A stretch of 64,000 nt of DNA, from contig CAYYFR010000001.1 of NCBI GenBank assembly GCA_964470865.1, forward strand, positions 62,001 through 126,000, read 5' to 3'. This DNA is from JAEUOS01 sp964470865 (GTDB taxonomy: Bacteria > Pseudomonadota > Gammaproteobacteria > Burkholderiales > JAEUOS01). The position numbers and the translations under genes were made by a program. The notes beneath the pieces were generated by a model. The model worked only from the letters and a program-made list of their open reading frames with translations, made no database searches and was not told the origin of the DNA. Positions 8,213 to 15,274 of this stretch are shown piece after piece (the first letter of the stretch is position 1; the number at the start of each line of letters is the position of its first letter).

Positions 8213-9138
8213 GCCAGCGCCTCCAGGCTCGCGGTGAGGGATGCAGCGTCGTTGACGGGCAGAGCGACCAGATCAGGCGCGATGCGTTTGACAAGCCCCT
8301 GCAGGACCTTGCCCGGGCCGATCTCGACGACATGCGTGATGCCGGCGGCCTGCATGGCCTGGATTGTTTCCACCCAGCGCACCGGACTTGCCGCCTGCAG
8401 CGCGAGCGCTTCGCGAATCGCAGCCGGTTCGGCGTGCCTGGCCACATCGACGTTATGTATCACCGGGACGGTCGGCGCCACGATGGAGATTCCCTGCAGG
8501 CGCTGGCGCAAGCGCTCCGCAGCCGGCTTGAGAAGCGACGAGTGAAATGGCGCCGATACCGGCAGCGGTAGCGCCCGCTTGGCTCCGCGCGCCTTGGCGG
8601 CGACGCACGCACGTTCGACCGCCGACTTCAGGCCTGCAATCACGATCTGGTTTTGGTCATTGAAATTGACTGCCTCGACCACCTCTCCTTGCGCCGCTTC
8701 CGCGCAGGCCGCATGAACCTCATCTGCATCCAGGCCCATGATCACGGCCATGGCGCCGGTACCGATCGGCACCGCATCCTGCATGGCCTGCGCGCGAAAA
8801 CGCACCAGGGGCACGGCATCGGCAAAACGCAACGCGCCGGCGGCCACCAGGGCGGTGTACTCCCCCAGCGAATGACCGGCCATCAGCGCTGCCGCCGGGC
8901 CGCCGGCGACCTGCCAGGCGCGATACATCGCGTAGGCCGAGACCAGCATGACCGGCTGCGTATTTACCGTCGCGTTGAGTGCGTCGGGTGTGCCAGTTTC
9001 GACCAGCTCCCACAGGTCCTCGTGCAGCACGGCGGACGCGTCAGCGAAGGTTTCGCGCACAATCGCAGTATCGGCAAAGCCCTGCATCATGCCTTGCTTC
9101 TGCGAGCCCTGTCCGGGAAACACCATCGCTATCTTCAT
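8209..9138 (-). CDS. fabD: Malonyl-CoA:ACP transacylase
   Basis: Transfers malonyl from CoA to ACP, providing the extender unit. Motifs: GQGSQ near the N-terminus, nucleophile Ser90 in AGHSLGEY, and His in VSAPFHSS (about residue 200). 309 residues. The ATG at 9138 (MKIAMVFPGQGSQ) has GGAGA just upstream and overlaps the fabH stop as ATGA; the open frame extends to 9165 inside fabH but without family similarity. Confidence 0.97.
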   Translation of the reverse strand: MKIAMVFPGQGSQKQGMMQGFADTAIVRETFADASAVLHEDLWELVETGTPDALNATVNTQPVMLVSAYAMYRAWQVAGGPAAALMAGHSLGEYTALVAAGALRFADAVPLVRFRAQAMQDAVPIGTGAMAVIMGLDADEVHAACAEAAQGEVVEAVNFNDQNQIVIAGLKSAVERACVAAKARGAKRALPLPVSAPFHSSLLKPAAERLRQRLQGISIVAPTVPVIHNVDVARHAEPAAIREALALQAASPVRWVETIQAMQAAGITHVVEIGPGKVLQGLVKRIAPDLVALPVNDAASLTASLEALA

Positions 9139-10100
9139 GCCATCTCCATCAAAATTGCACCCCAAGTAAATCCCCCTCCGACACCCTCAAGGAGCACCCG
9201 TTGTCCGCTGCGGATCCGCCCTGCGCGTATCCAGGTATCGAGTGCCAGAGGGATCGATGCCGCCGAAGTGTTGGCGTGTGTATCGACGGTCACAACCAGT
9301 TTCTCCAGCGGCATTTTCAGCTTGCGCGCGGTCGCGGTGAGTATCCGCAAATTCGCCTGGTGCGGAATCAACCAGTCAATATCGGCGGAGCTCAGACCAG
9401 CTTTCTCGATGACTTCGCGTGCAACCTCGTCGAGTACGCGTACGGCAAACTTGAACACTGCCTGGCCATCCATGCGCAGAAACGGGTCGCCGGTGACTGC
9501 GCCGCCAGCCAAGTTGCCAGGCACGCTCAAGATTCCGGCCTGCGAACCATCGGCATGCAGTGCCTGGGCCAGAATGCCTGGCGTGGCCGCAGCTTTGAGC
9601 ACCACCGCGCCCGCGCCATCGCCGAACAGCACGCAGGTAGCGCGGTCGCTCCAGTCGAGAATGCGCGAAAAGACCTCGGCGCCCACCACCAGTGCACACT
9701 TTGCTTGACCGCCGCGAATGAACTGATCGGCTGTCGCCATGGCATATACGAAACCGCTGCACACGGCCTGGATGTCGAAAGCCGGGCAGCCGCTGATGCC
9801 CAGGCGCGCCTGCAACAGGCACGCCGTACTTGGAAAAACGAAATCCGGCGTGGAAGTGGCGACGATGATGAGATCAATGTCACCGGATCCGACACCGGCG
9901 GCATCCATCGCGGCGCGTGCGGCCGGCTCGGCCAGCGCGCTGCTGGTTTGTCCCGATTCCGCCAGATGACGCATGCGGATGCCGGTGCGTTCGCTGATCC
10001 AGGCGTCGGAGGTATCAATGCCGCGCTGCGCCAGCGCATCGTTGTTCACTGCGGCGCCAGGGAGGAACGAACCGGTGCCGGCAATGCGCGAAAAAACCAT
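9135..10100 (-). CDS. fabH: 3-oxoacyl-[ACP] synthase III
   Basis: KAS III, which starts fatty-acid synthesis by condensing acetyl-CoA with malonyl-ACP. Catalytic Cys114 (DIQAVCSGFVYA), His in IPHQANLRI and Asn in HANTSAASIPL form the FabH triad. GVGGGFTWGA closes the C-terminus. 321 residues. It lies 15 nt after plsX, as in many proteobacteria. Confidence 0.97.
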   Translation of the reverse strand: MVFSRIAGTGSFLPGAAVNNDALAQRGIDTSDAWISERTGIRMRHLAESGQTSSALAEPAARAAMDAAGVGSGDIDLIIVATSTPDFVFPSTACLLQARLGISGCPAFDIQAVCSGFVYAMATADQFIRGGQAKCALVVGAEVFSRILDWSDRATCVLFGDGAGAVVLKAAATPGILAQALHADGSQAGILSVPGNLAGGAVTGDPFLRMDGQAVFKFAVRVLDEVAREVIEKAGLSSADIDWLIPHQANLRILTATARKLKMPLEKLVVTVDTHANTSAASIPLALDTWIRAGRIRSGQRVLLEGVGGGFTWGAILMEMA

Positions 10101-10115
10101 GTTAGCCGCTGCCAG

Positions 10116-11174
10116 CTAGGCGACCGCGCGTACCGGGACGCTGCCCGCCGCATGATGCGCAATACGCAGGGCGATTGCCGCGACGACACCAGCCTCGACC
10201 GCATCATGAGCCCGATCCAGCGCCCGTCCGAAAGCGTAGACATCGGCTGAGCCATGACTTTTCACGACCAGGCCATTGAGCCCGAGCAGGCACGCGCCGT
10301 TGTAGCGGCGATGATCGTAGCGACGCCGAAATCCGTTGATCGCCGGCAGCGCAAACAGGGCTCCCACCCTGGTGAACAGGTTGCGTTCGAATTCAGCCTT
10401 GAGCGAGCGCCCGAGCATTTGCGCCAGGCCTTCGGACGTCTTGAGAGCGACATTGCCGACAAAACCGTCGCACACCACCACATCGACCGTACCCTTGAAA
10501 ATATCGTTGCCTTCCACGTTGCCGAAGAAACGGATCTCGCCACGCTCGTGTGCTGCGCGCAGCAAAACGGCGGCTTCCTTCACCGTATCATTGCCCTTGA
10601 TTTCCTCCTCGCCGATGTTCAGTAAACCCACCGCCGGCGTCTGCAGGTGTTCGACCGACGCCACCAATGCCGAGCCCATGAGCGCGAACTGATACAGGTG
10701 CTGCGGCTTGCAATCGACATTGGCACCGAGATCAAGCATGTAGGTCGCACCGCCGCGCTGGTTCGGCAGCGGCGCGCATATCGCCGGACGATCGATTCCG
10801 GGAATGGTGCGCAACATGAAAGTTGAAATGGCCATCCACGCGCCGGTGTTACCGGCTGAAATGGCCGCCTGCGCCACACCCTGCTTGACCAGATCAACTG
10901 CAGCGTGCATGGACGAATCACGTTTGCGGCGCAGCGCCTGGGCAGGCGGATCGTCCATGCCTACAACTTCGGATGCGCCGTGTACCTGCAGGCGGGCGAC
11001 AAGCTGACCCGCCGTCCGGCCAAGGCGCTTCAACGCCAATGCAATCGGCTCGGTTTGTCCGACCAGGATCACGCCAGCAAGCGGGTGGCGTGCAAGAAAT
11101 TCAAGAGCCGCCGCAACGGTAACATCAACGCCATGATCACCGCCCATGGCATCAATCGCTACAACTATCGCCAT
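10116..11174 (-). CDS. plsX: Phosphate acyltransferase PlsX
   Basis: Makes acyl-phosphate from acyl-ACP for phosphatidic acid synthesis, linking the fab genes to phospholipid formation. The start MAIVVAIDAMGGDHG is diagnostic. Further family blocks are SAGNTGAWMA, LDLGANVDC, GLLNIGEEEIKG and VCDGFVGNVALK. 352 residues from the ATG at 11174. The frame remains open upstream to 11351, but that stretch has no conserved sequence and only spacer lies there before rpmF. Confidence 0.96.
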   Translation of the reverse strand: MAIVVAIDAMGGDHGVDVTVAAALEFLARHPLAGVILVGQTEPIALALKRLGRTAGQLVARLQVHGASEVVGMDDPPAQALRRKRDSSMHAAVDLVKQGVAQAAISAGNTGAWMAISTFMLRTIPGIDRPAICAPLPNQRGGATYMLDLGANVDCKPQHLYQFALMGSALVASVEHLQTPAVGLLNIGEEEIKGNDTVKEAAVLLRAAHERGEIRFFGNVEGNDIFKGTVDVVVCDGFVGNVALKTSEGLAQMLGRSLKAEFERNLFTRVGALFALPAINGFRRRYDHRRYNGACLLGLNGLVVKSHGSADVYAFGRALDRAHDAVEAGVVAAIALRIAHHAAGSVPVRAVA

Positions 11175-11362
11175 TCCGAAAACCCGATCTAAAGAACAGC
11201 CGCAGTCATGCTTTCGGCTGCGTGACGGTGAGGGGCGCCAGTGCGCATTCGCACATTCATTCCGTGATCCGGTTTTACCTGCGGCCCTGCCGCTCAAAAA
11301 CGTTGGGCAGTCAATACGGTCGGCTCGCTCTTGCCGCCGCCCCATGCCCATCCTGCGGCCTG

Positions 11363-11539
11363 TCAGGACTTGGACTTGACCACCTTGCGGCCACGATAGT
11401 ACCCGTTCGGGCTGATGTGATGGCGCATGTGGACTTCGCCGGTGGTCGGCTCGACCGCCAACGAAGGAGCAGTCAAAAAGTCATGCGCGCGATGCATGCC
11501 GCGCTTTGAAGGTGATTTCTTGTTTTGCTGGACTGCCAT
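11363..11539 (-). CDS. rpmF: 50S ribosomal protein L32
   Basis: 58-residue protein of the large ribosomal subunit, beginning MAVQQNKKSPSKRGMHRAHD and ending RKVVKSKS. The GEVHMRHHISPNGYYRG block is the conserved L32 core. GGGAG lies 7 nt before the ATG. Zinc-binding Cys residues of some L32 proteins are absent, as usual in proteobacteria. It sits between yceD and plsX, the standard order. Confidence 0.96.
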   Translation of the reverse strand: MAVQQNKKSPSKRGMHRAHDFLTAPSLAVEPTTGEVHMRHHISPNGYYRGRKVVKSKS

Positions 11540-11597
11540 GATGTACTCCCTGTCACACGAAAATTTAGCCGCACTAAACCACTTGGCCGGCGCCCTT

Positions 11598-12107
11598 TCA
11601 GGCCTTTTTCTTCAGGCCAGCCAACAATGCGAACGGCATTGCCTTTTCTCCCGTCGAGCTGCCGGCCGGCGCGGCGCATGCTTCATGCATGGGCGCAAAC
11701 GGCAACGCCAGCAACAATTCGTCTTCCAGCAGATGCAGCAGATCAAATCGTTCCGAGTGCAGCACCGCATCCCAGCGGTCATCGTCGTCGGCATCCAGTG
11801 CCGCTTCGGTATCAACCAACTCGAAACGTACGCGCGGCTCCAACCTGACCTCGAGCGGATTCATGCAGCGTTGGCACTCCACACTCACTAAACCATCCAG
11901 GCGTACGCGGAGACCTGAAAGCCCGCGCGGCGAACGCGCGACCTCGACATGCACCGCGATCGGCGCGAAGTCCTCGACCACCTCATCATTCAGGCGTTCA
12001 AGCAACTCGAGCGTCAACGTTGCTTCGATACTGCCACGACGCTCCACGAATCGCCGCGAGTCGATGACCCAGTCTTCCGCCTGAGACATCAGCGCACGAT
12101 CTTCCAC
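11598..12107 (-). CDS. yceD: YceD/DUF177 family protein
   Basis: Conserved small protein always linked to rpmF; the family has been connected to 23S rRNA accumulation in plants and bacteria, but the mechanism is not settled. The core is VECQRCMNPLEV followed by an acidic stretch (DADDDDRWD) and a Leu-rich block (LHLLEDELLLALPFAPMHEAC). Two starts are possible: the GTG at 12107 with AAGG 6 nt upstream (169 residues) or the ATG at 12089 without a clear ribosome-binding site (163). A frame extension to 12155 is excluded because it reaches the promoter -10 element. Confidence 0.85.
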   Translation of the reverse strand: MEDRALMSQAEDWVIDSRRFVERRGSIEATLTLELLERLNDEVVEDFAPIAVHVEVARSPRGLSGLRVRLDGLVSVECQRCMNPLEVRLEPRVRFELVDTEAALDADDDDRWDAVLHSERFDLLHLLEDELLLALPFAPMHEACAAPAGSSTGEKAMPFALLAGLKKKA

Positions 12108-12157
12108 GCCTGCCTTCCGTTCAAAAAACGTAACGCCCAAACGGACGCAAGCCAATT

Positions 12158-12186
12158 AGTATAGCGTAATTTTCCTTTGCAGTCAA
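12158..12186 (-). promoter_or_regulatory. Sigma-70 promoter for yceD-rpmF-plsX-fab
   Basis: On the minus strand TTGACT (12186-12181) and TATACT (12163-12158) are separated by exactly 17 nt, close to the consensus. Transcription would start near 12151, about 45-60 nt before the yceD start. It is the best promoter seen ahead of the fatty-acid gene cluster. The rest of the 310-nt divergent gap up to maf (12187-12418) holds no gene that I can support. Confidence 0.8.
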
Positions 12187-12418
12187 AAGCTTAGCAGAGT
12201 CGGCACACGCGGCCTTGTTTGCGCAAAATCGACCTGTTCATATGAACCGGCAGCTTGCCCATCCGACCCGGCCGACTGCGGACGGTTACCCGCCGGTGTG
12301 TTTTTGCCGCCGCAATCGCGGATTCGTACCGGCATTTCGCTTGCCGGCGGCGGAATTGGGTACAGTTACGCTCCGGTTGGTCCCGCCACAACACCCTTTG
12401 GTTCGTCCCGAGTACGCC

Positions 12419-13006
12419 ATGCAACCCCTGATCCTGGCCTCCACCTCGCGCTACCGCGCAGAATTACTGTCGCGCCTGCGTCTGCCGTTTGAAACCCGCG
12501 TTCCTGGCGTCAATGAAACACCGCAGAGTGGCGAAACACCTGCACAAATGGCTGTGCGCCTGGCACTGGCGAAGGCGCGCGCGGTCGCGCAGCAACTCGG
12601 ATATGGCTTGATCATCGGGTCAGACCAGGTTGCACATTGCGACGGCCAAGTGCTGGACAAGCCGGGTAGCCATGAACCCGCATTGCGGCAGCTAAAGCTG
12701 ATGCGCGGCAAAGTCACCTATTTCGACACCGCACTGGCTCTGGTCAACGCCTCAAGCGGGCGTGAACAGACCGCCATGGTCACCACCACCGTTGTGATGC
12801 GCGACGCAAGCGATGCCGAGCTCGAGGCCTATCTCACTGCCGAGCAGCCCTATGACTGCGCCGGCTCGGCCAAATCCGAGGGGCTTGGAATCGCGTTGAT
12901 GGAGAGTATTGCCGGCGTCGATCCAAGCGCGCTGATCGGCCTGCCACTCATCGCACTGGTTCGAATGCTGCGTGCCGAAAACGTCTCGCTGTTCGCACCG
13001 GCATGA
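12419..13006 (+). CDS. yceF: Maf/YceF-type nucleoside triphosphate pyrophosphatase
   Basis: House-cleaning pyrophosphatase of the Maf family. MQPLILASTSRYRAELL is the Maf N-terminal signature, GSDQVAHCDGQVLDKPG holds the catalytic Asp, and AGSAKSEGLGIALMESIAG is the C-terminal block. The SDQVA rather than DTVV form, and the position divergent from yceD, point to the YceF subgroup (7-methyl-GTP pyrophosphatase). 195 residues from the ATG at 12419; the frame is open to 12215 but the leader is not conserved. Confidence 0.88.
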   Translation: MQPLILASTSRYRAELLSRLRLPFETRVPGVNETPQSGETPAQMAVRLALAKARAVAQQLGYGLIIGSDQVAHCDGQVLDKPGSHEPALRQLKLMRGKVTYFDTALALVNASSGREQTAMVTTTVVMRDASDAELEAYLTAEQPYDCAGSAKSEGLGIALMESIAGVDPSALIGLPLIALVRMLRAENVSLFAPA

Positions 13007-13091
13007 GCGCTCCCGACCGGCCACTCGAAGGGAGCACACATCCTCCACGGGGAAGATGCCACGCGCTGAGAGGACGGTAGTCCAATGAGCC
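13003..13091. repeat. Intergenic direct repeat, copy A
   Basis: The spacer between maf and the methyltransferase gene starts on the maf stop codon (GCATGAGCGC) and resembles the spacer after the methyltransferase gene (copy B). The first 33 nt differ at 3 positions. The middle has diverged, but both copies keep a GGAC...GTCC stem followed by ATGAGCC, which in copy A is the start of the next gene. Other short stems (GCTCCC/GGGAGC and CATC/GATG) can form. Confidence 0.7.
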
Positions 13092-13819
13092 CCGGCACCT
13101 TGTATCTGATACCGGCGGCGATCGGCGATCTAAAGGGTGGCGACCAGTCATCGCTAGTCCGCGCGACGATTCCGCCGGCTACGCTAGCAATACTGCAGGG
13201 CCTGGGCGAGTTTGCTGTGGAAAATGCAAAATCCGCACGCGCCTACCTCAAGGCTGCGGGTATTCGCCTGCCGATGCAGGAAGTGTCGATTACCGAAATC
13301 GGTCATGCACCAAGGCCTGAGGACCTCAAGCCCCTGATCGCGGCGATGCGAGCGGGCCGTGACGTCGGCGTGCTATCCGAATCAGGCTGCCCGGCGGTGG
13401 CCGATCCCGGCGCGCTGCTGGTGCGCATGGCGCACGAGGCCTCGCTTCCCGTGACGCCACTGGTCGGCCCGTCATCGCTGCTGCTGGCCCTGATGGCATC
13501 CGGTCTGGATGGCCAGCGTTTCGCCTTTGCCGGCTACCTGCCGATGAAGGAACCGCAGCGTGCAAAGGCGATTCGCGACCTCGAGGCTCGATCGCGCGCG
13601 GCCCGGGAAACCCAGATCGCCATCGAAACACCTTTTCGCAACCAGGCCCTGTACGAAGCGCTCACCGCCACACTGCAGCCGGCGACGCGGCTGGCGCTGG
13701 CGATCGATCTGACCTTGCCATCTGCAAGCAATCGCATGAAAACCGTGGCTGCCTGGCGTCGCGAACCCACACCGCTTTTGGCCAGGCGCCAGGTCGTGTT
13801 CCTCTTTCTGGCGGCATGA
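13085..13819 (+). CDS. SAM-dependent methyltransferase, tetrapyrrole methylase (RsmI-like) family
   Basis: 244-residue member of the fold that contains RsmI (16S rRNA C1402 2'-O-methyltransferase). LYLIPAAIGD at the start, VLSESGCPAVADPGA (the glycine-rich SAM site), PLVGPSSLLLALMASGL and FAGYLP are family blocks. Canonical RsmI has the order YVVPTPIGNL and SDAGTPLISDPG; here the sequences differ (SESGCPAVADPG), so this is the shorter paralogue often annotated only as SAM-dependent methyltransferase. Its substrate is unknown. It begins with ATG at 13085, 78 nt after maf, and is flanked on both sides by the intergenic repeat. Confidence 0.82.
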   Translation: MSPGTLYLIPAAIGDLKGGDQSSLVRATIPPATLAILQGLGEFAVENAKSARAYLKAAGIRLPMQEVSITEIGHAPRPEDLKPLIAAMRAGRDVGVLSESGCPAVADPGALLVRMAHEASLPVTPLVGPSSLLLALMASGLDGQRFAFAGYLPMKEPQRAKAIRDLEARSRAARETQIAIETPFRNQALYEALTATLQPATRLALAIDLTLPSASNRMKTVAAWRREPTPLLARRQVVFLFLAA

Positions 13820-13904
13820 GCGCGCCCGACCGGCCACCCGACGGGAGCGTTCATCCTCCTTCGGTAGGGATTCGCGCAGCGGACGGAGTGCTGTCCGATG
13901 AGCC
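13816..13904. repeat. Intergenic direct repeat, copy B
   Basis: Second copy of the repeat, beginning on the methyltransferase stop codon (GCATGAGCGC) and ending GTCCGATGAGCC just before the end of the convergent aminotransferase gene. It can be read as a 41-codon open frame, but copy A cannot be read the same way, so I do not call a gene. Confidence 0.7.
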
Positions 13905-13916
13905 GCGCTGGCTGTC

Positions 13917-15185
13917 TCAGCCCGCGCGATATACCGCATAAGCGGCGTCGATCGCGGCACCGCGTGGCAGCCTGTGCCCCTCGGCGGCCAGCACTGTTTC
14001 GAGCGCCGCCAAGGTCAGCATTACCGTATCACGCCGAGCGTTGTACCCCATCGCACCGATACGCCAGATCTTGCCGTGCAAGCGGCCGAACGACGTACCT
14101 ATCTCGATATTGAAGTCGTTGAGCAGAGCCAGTCGCGCACGATCCGCGTTGACCCCGGCCGGAATCCACACGCCGGTGACGTTCGGCATCTTGTGTGTGA
14201 CATCGCCAAAAACCTTGAGGCCCATCGCCTCGATTCCGGCGACCATCGCACTGGAGGCATCGGCATGGCGCTTGAACGCCCCCGCATGCCCTTCCTGCAT
14301 GAAGATGCGGCCGCACTCGCGCGCGCCGTACAACATGGTGGTGGCCTCGGTGTGATGATTCAGCGCCACATCACTCCAGTAATCCATCACCATCGCGAGA
14401 TCGAAGTAGTTGCTCGAAATCATGCGCCCGACCCCGGGCACATAAGCTGCCGGTCGAACTCCTTCCTCGATATGGCGGCGCCGATATATCACTCTGGCAA
14501 AGGCGTCGCTCAGTGTCATCGGTGAGGCGCCTGAGGGTCCGGCCAGACATTTCTGCAGGCCGCCGGTTACGCAGTCGATTTCCCATGCATCGGTACGCAA
14601 CGGCGTGCCGCCCACGGTGGCTGTTGCATCGACTTGCAGCATGGCCCCATAGCGATGGCAAATGCGTCCGATATTTTCCAGGGGCTGACACATGGTGGTC
14701 GAAGTGTCGCCCTGGCAAAGCGCCACCAGCTTCGGCGAAAACGCCTTGACCGCAGCTTCGATCGCTTCCGCCGTGAACACCGTGCCCCATTCGCATTCGA
14801 TCACCCTGACCTCCGCGCCGACCCGTCGCGCGATCTCGGTTTTCAACTGACCAAAGCGGCCGAACGAGCAAATCAGCACACGGTCACCCGGCTCGATGAA
14901 CGAAACCATCGCCGTTTCGATGGCGCTGCGCGCGGTCCCGTCAATGATGAATGTCCAATCGTTGCGTGTTTCGAAAACGCCGCGATATAGCTGCATCGTC
15001 TCGCGCATCATCTGCCGGAATTGCGGATCGAACTGACCGAGCAACTGCGACGACATTGCGCGCAGCACGCGCGGGTCGGCGTTGATCGGACCGGGTCCCA
15101 TCAGGAGACGCGGCAACGGGTTGAGATCCGCGAGTGCGCTGGCGGGGTCCGACAGAGCAGCAATCGGGGGTAAATGGACAGTCAT
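13917..15185 (-). CDS. Class V aminotransferase, PucG-like (ureidoglycine/alanine-glyoxylate type)
   Basis: PLP enzyme of the alanine-glyoxylate aminotransferase family. PLPRLLMGPGPINADPRVL, WTFIIDGTARSAIETAM, GDTSTTMCQPLE and TGGLQKCLAGPSG (with the PLP lysine) match (S)-ureidoglycine-glyoxylate aminotransferase (PucG) of purine degradation, and also serine/alanine-glyoxylate enzymes. 422 residues from the ATG at 15185. No other purine genes are in the window, so the exact amino donor is not settled. It diverges from comEC over a 89-nt spacer with a twin operator-like site. Confidence 0.8.
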   Translation of the reverse strand: MTVHLPPIAALSDPASALADLNPLPRLLMGPGPINADPRVLRAMSSQLLGQFDPQFRQMMRETMQLYRGVFETRNDWTFIIDGTARSAIETAMVSFIEPGDRVLICSFGRFGQLKTEIARRVGAEVRVIECEWGTVFTAEAIEAAVKAFSPKLVALCQGDTSTTMCQPLENIGRICHRYGAMLQVDATATVGGTPLRTDAWEIDCVTGGLQKCLAGPSGASPMTLSDAFARVIYRRRHIEEGVRPAAYVPGVGRMISSNYFDLAMVMDYWSDVALNHHTEATTMLYGARECGRIFMQEGHAGAFKRHADASSAMVAGIEAMGLKVFGDVTHKMPNVTGVWIPAGVNADRARLALLNDFNIEIGTSFGRLHGKIWRIGAMGYNARRDTVMLTLAALETVLAAEGHRLPRGAAIDAAYAVYRAG

Positions 15186-15195
15186 GGCCGACTTT

Positions 15196-15227
15196 TTGTA
15201 TACACAATTGATTGCCAAAGTATACAA
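15196..15227. promoter_or_regulatory. Twin GTATAC operator-like sites, aminotransferase/comEC spacer
   Basis: Two copies of the palindromic core GTATAC (15198-15203 and 15220-15225) sit 22 bp apart, about two helical turns. The outer bases form an inverted repeat TTGTATAC...GTATACAA. This resembles operators of GntR/FadR-type repressors. It lies 11 nt upstream of the aminotransferase start, so that gene is the likely target. The regulator gene is not in the window. Confidence 0.55.
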
Positions 15228-15274
15228 GACGGCAAAGCAGATGGCAGTATGCATTGCCTGTTTAGAATGCCCGC

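Noticed and set aside
13816..13941. A 41-codon small gene in repeat copy B
   Set aside because: The same frame is broken in copy A and has no ribosome-binding site or similarity, so the conserved part is better explained as DNA or RNA repeat.
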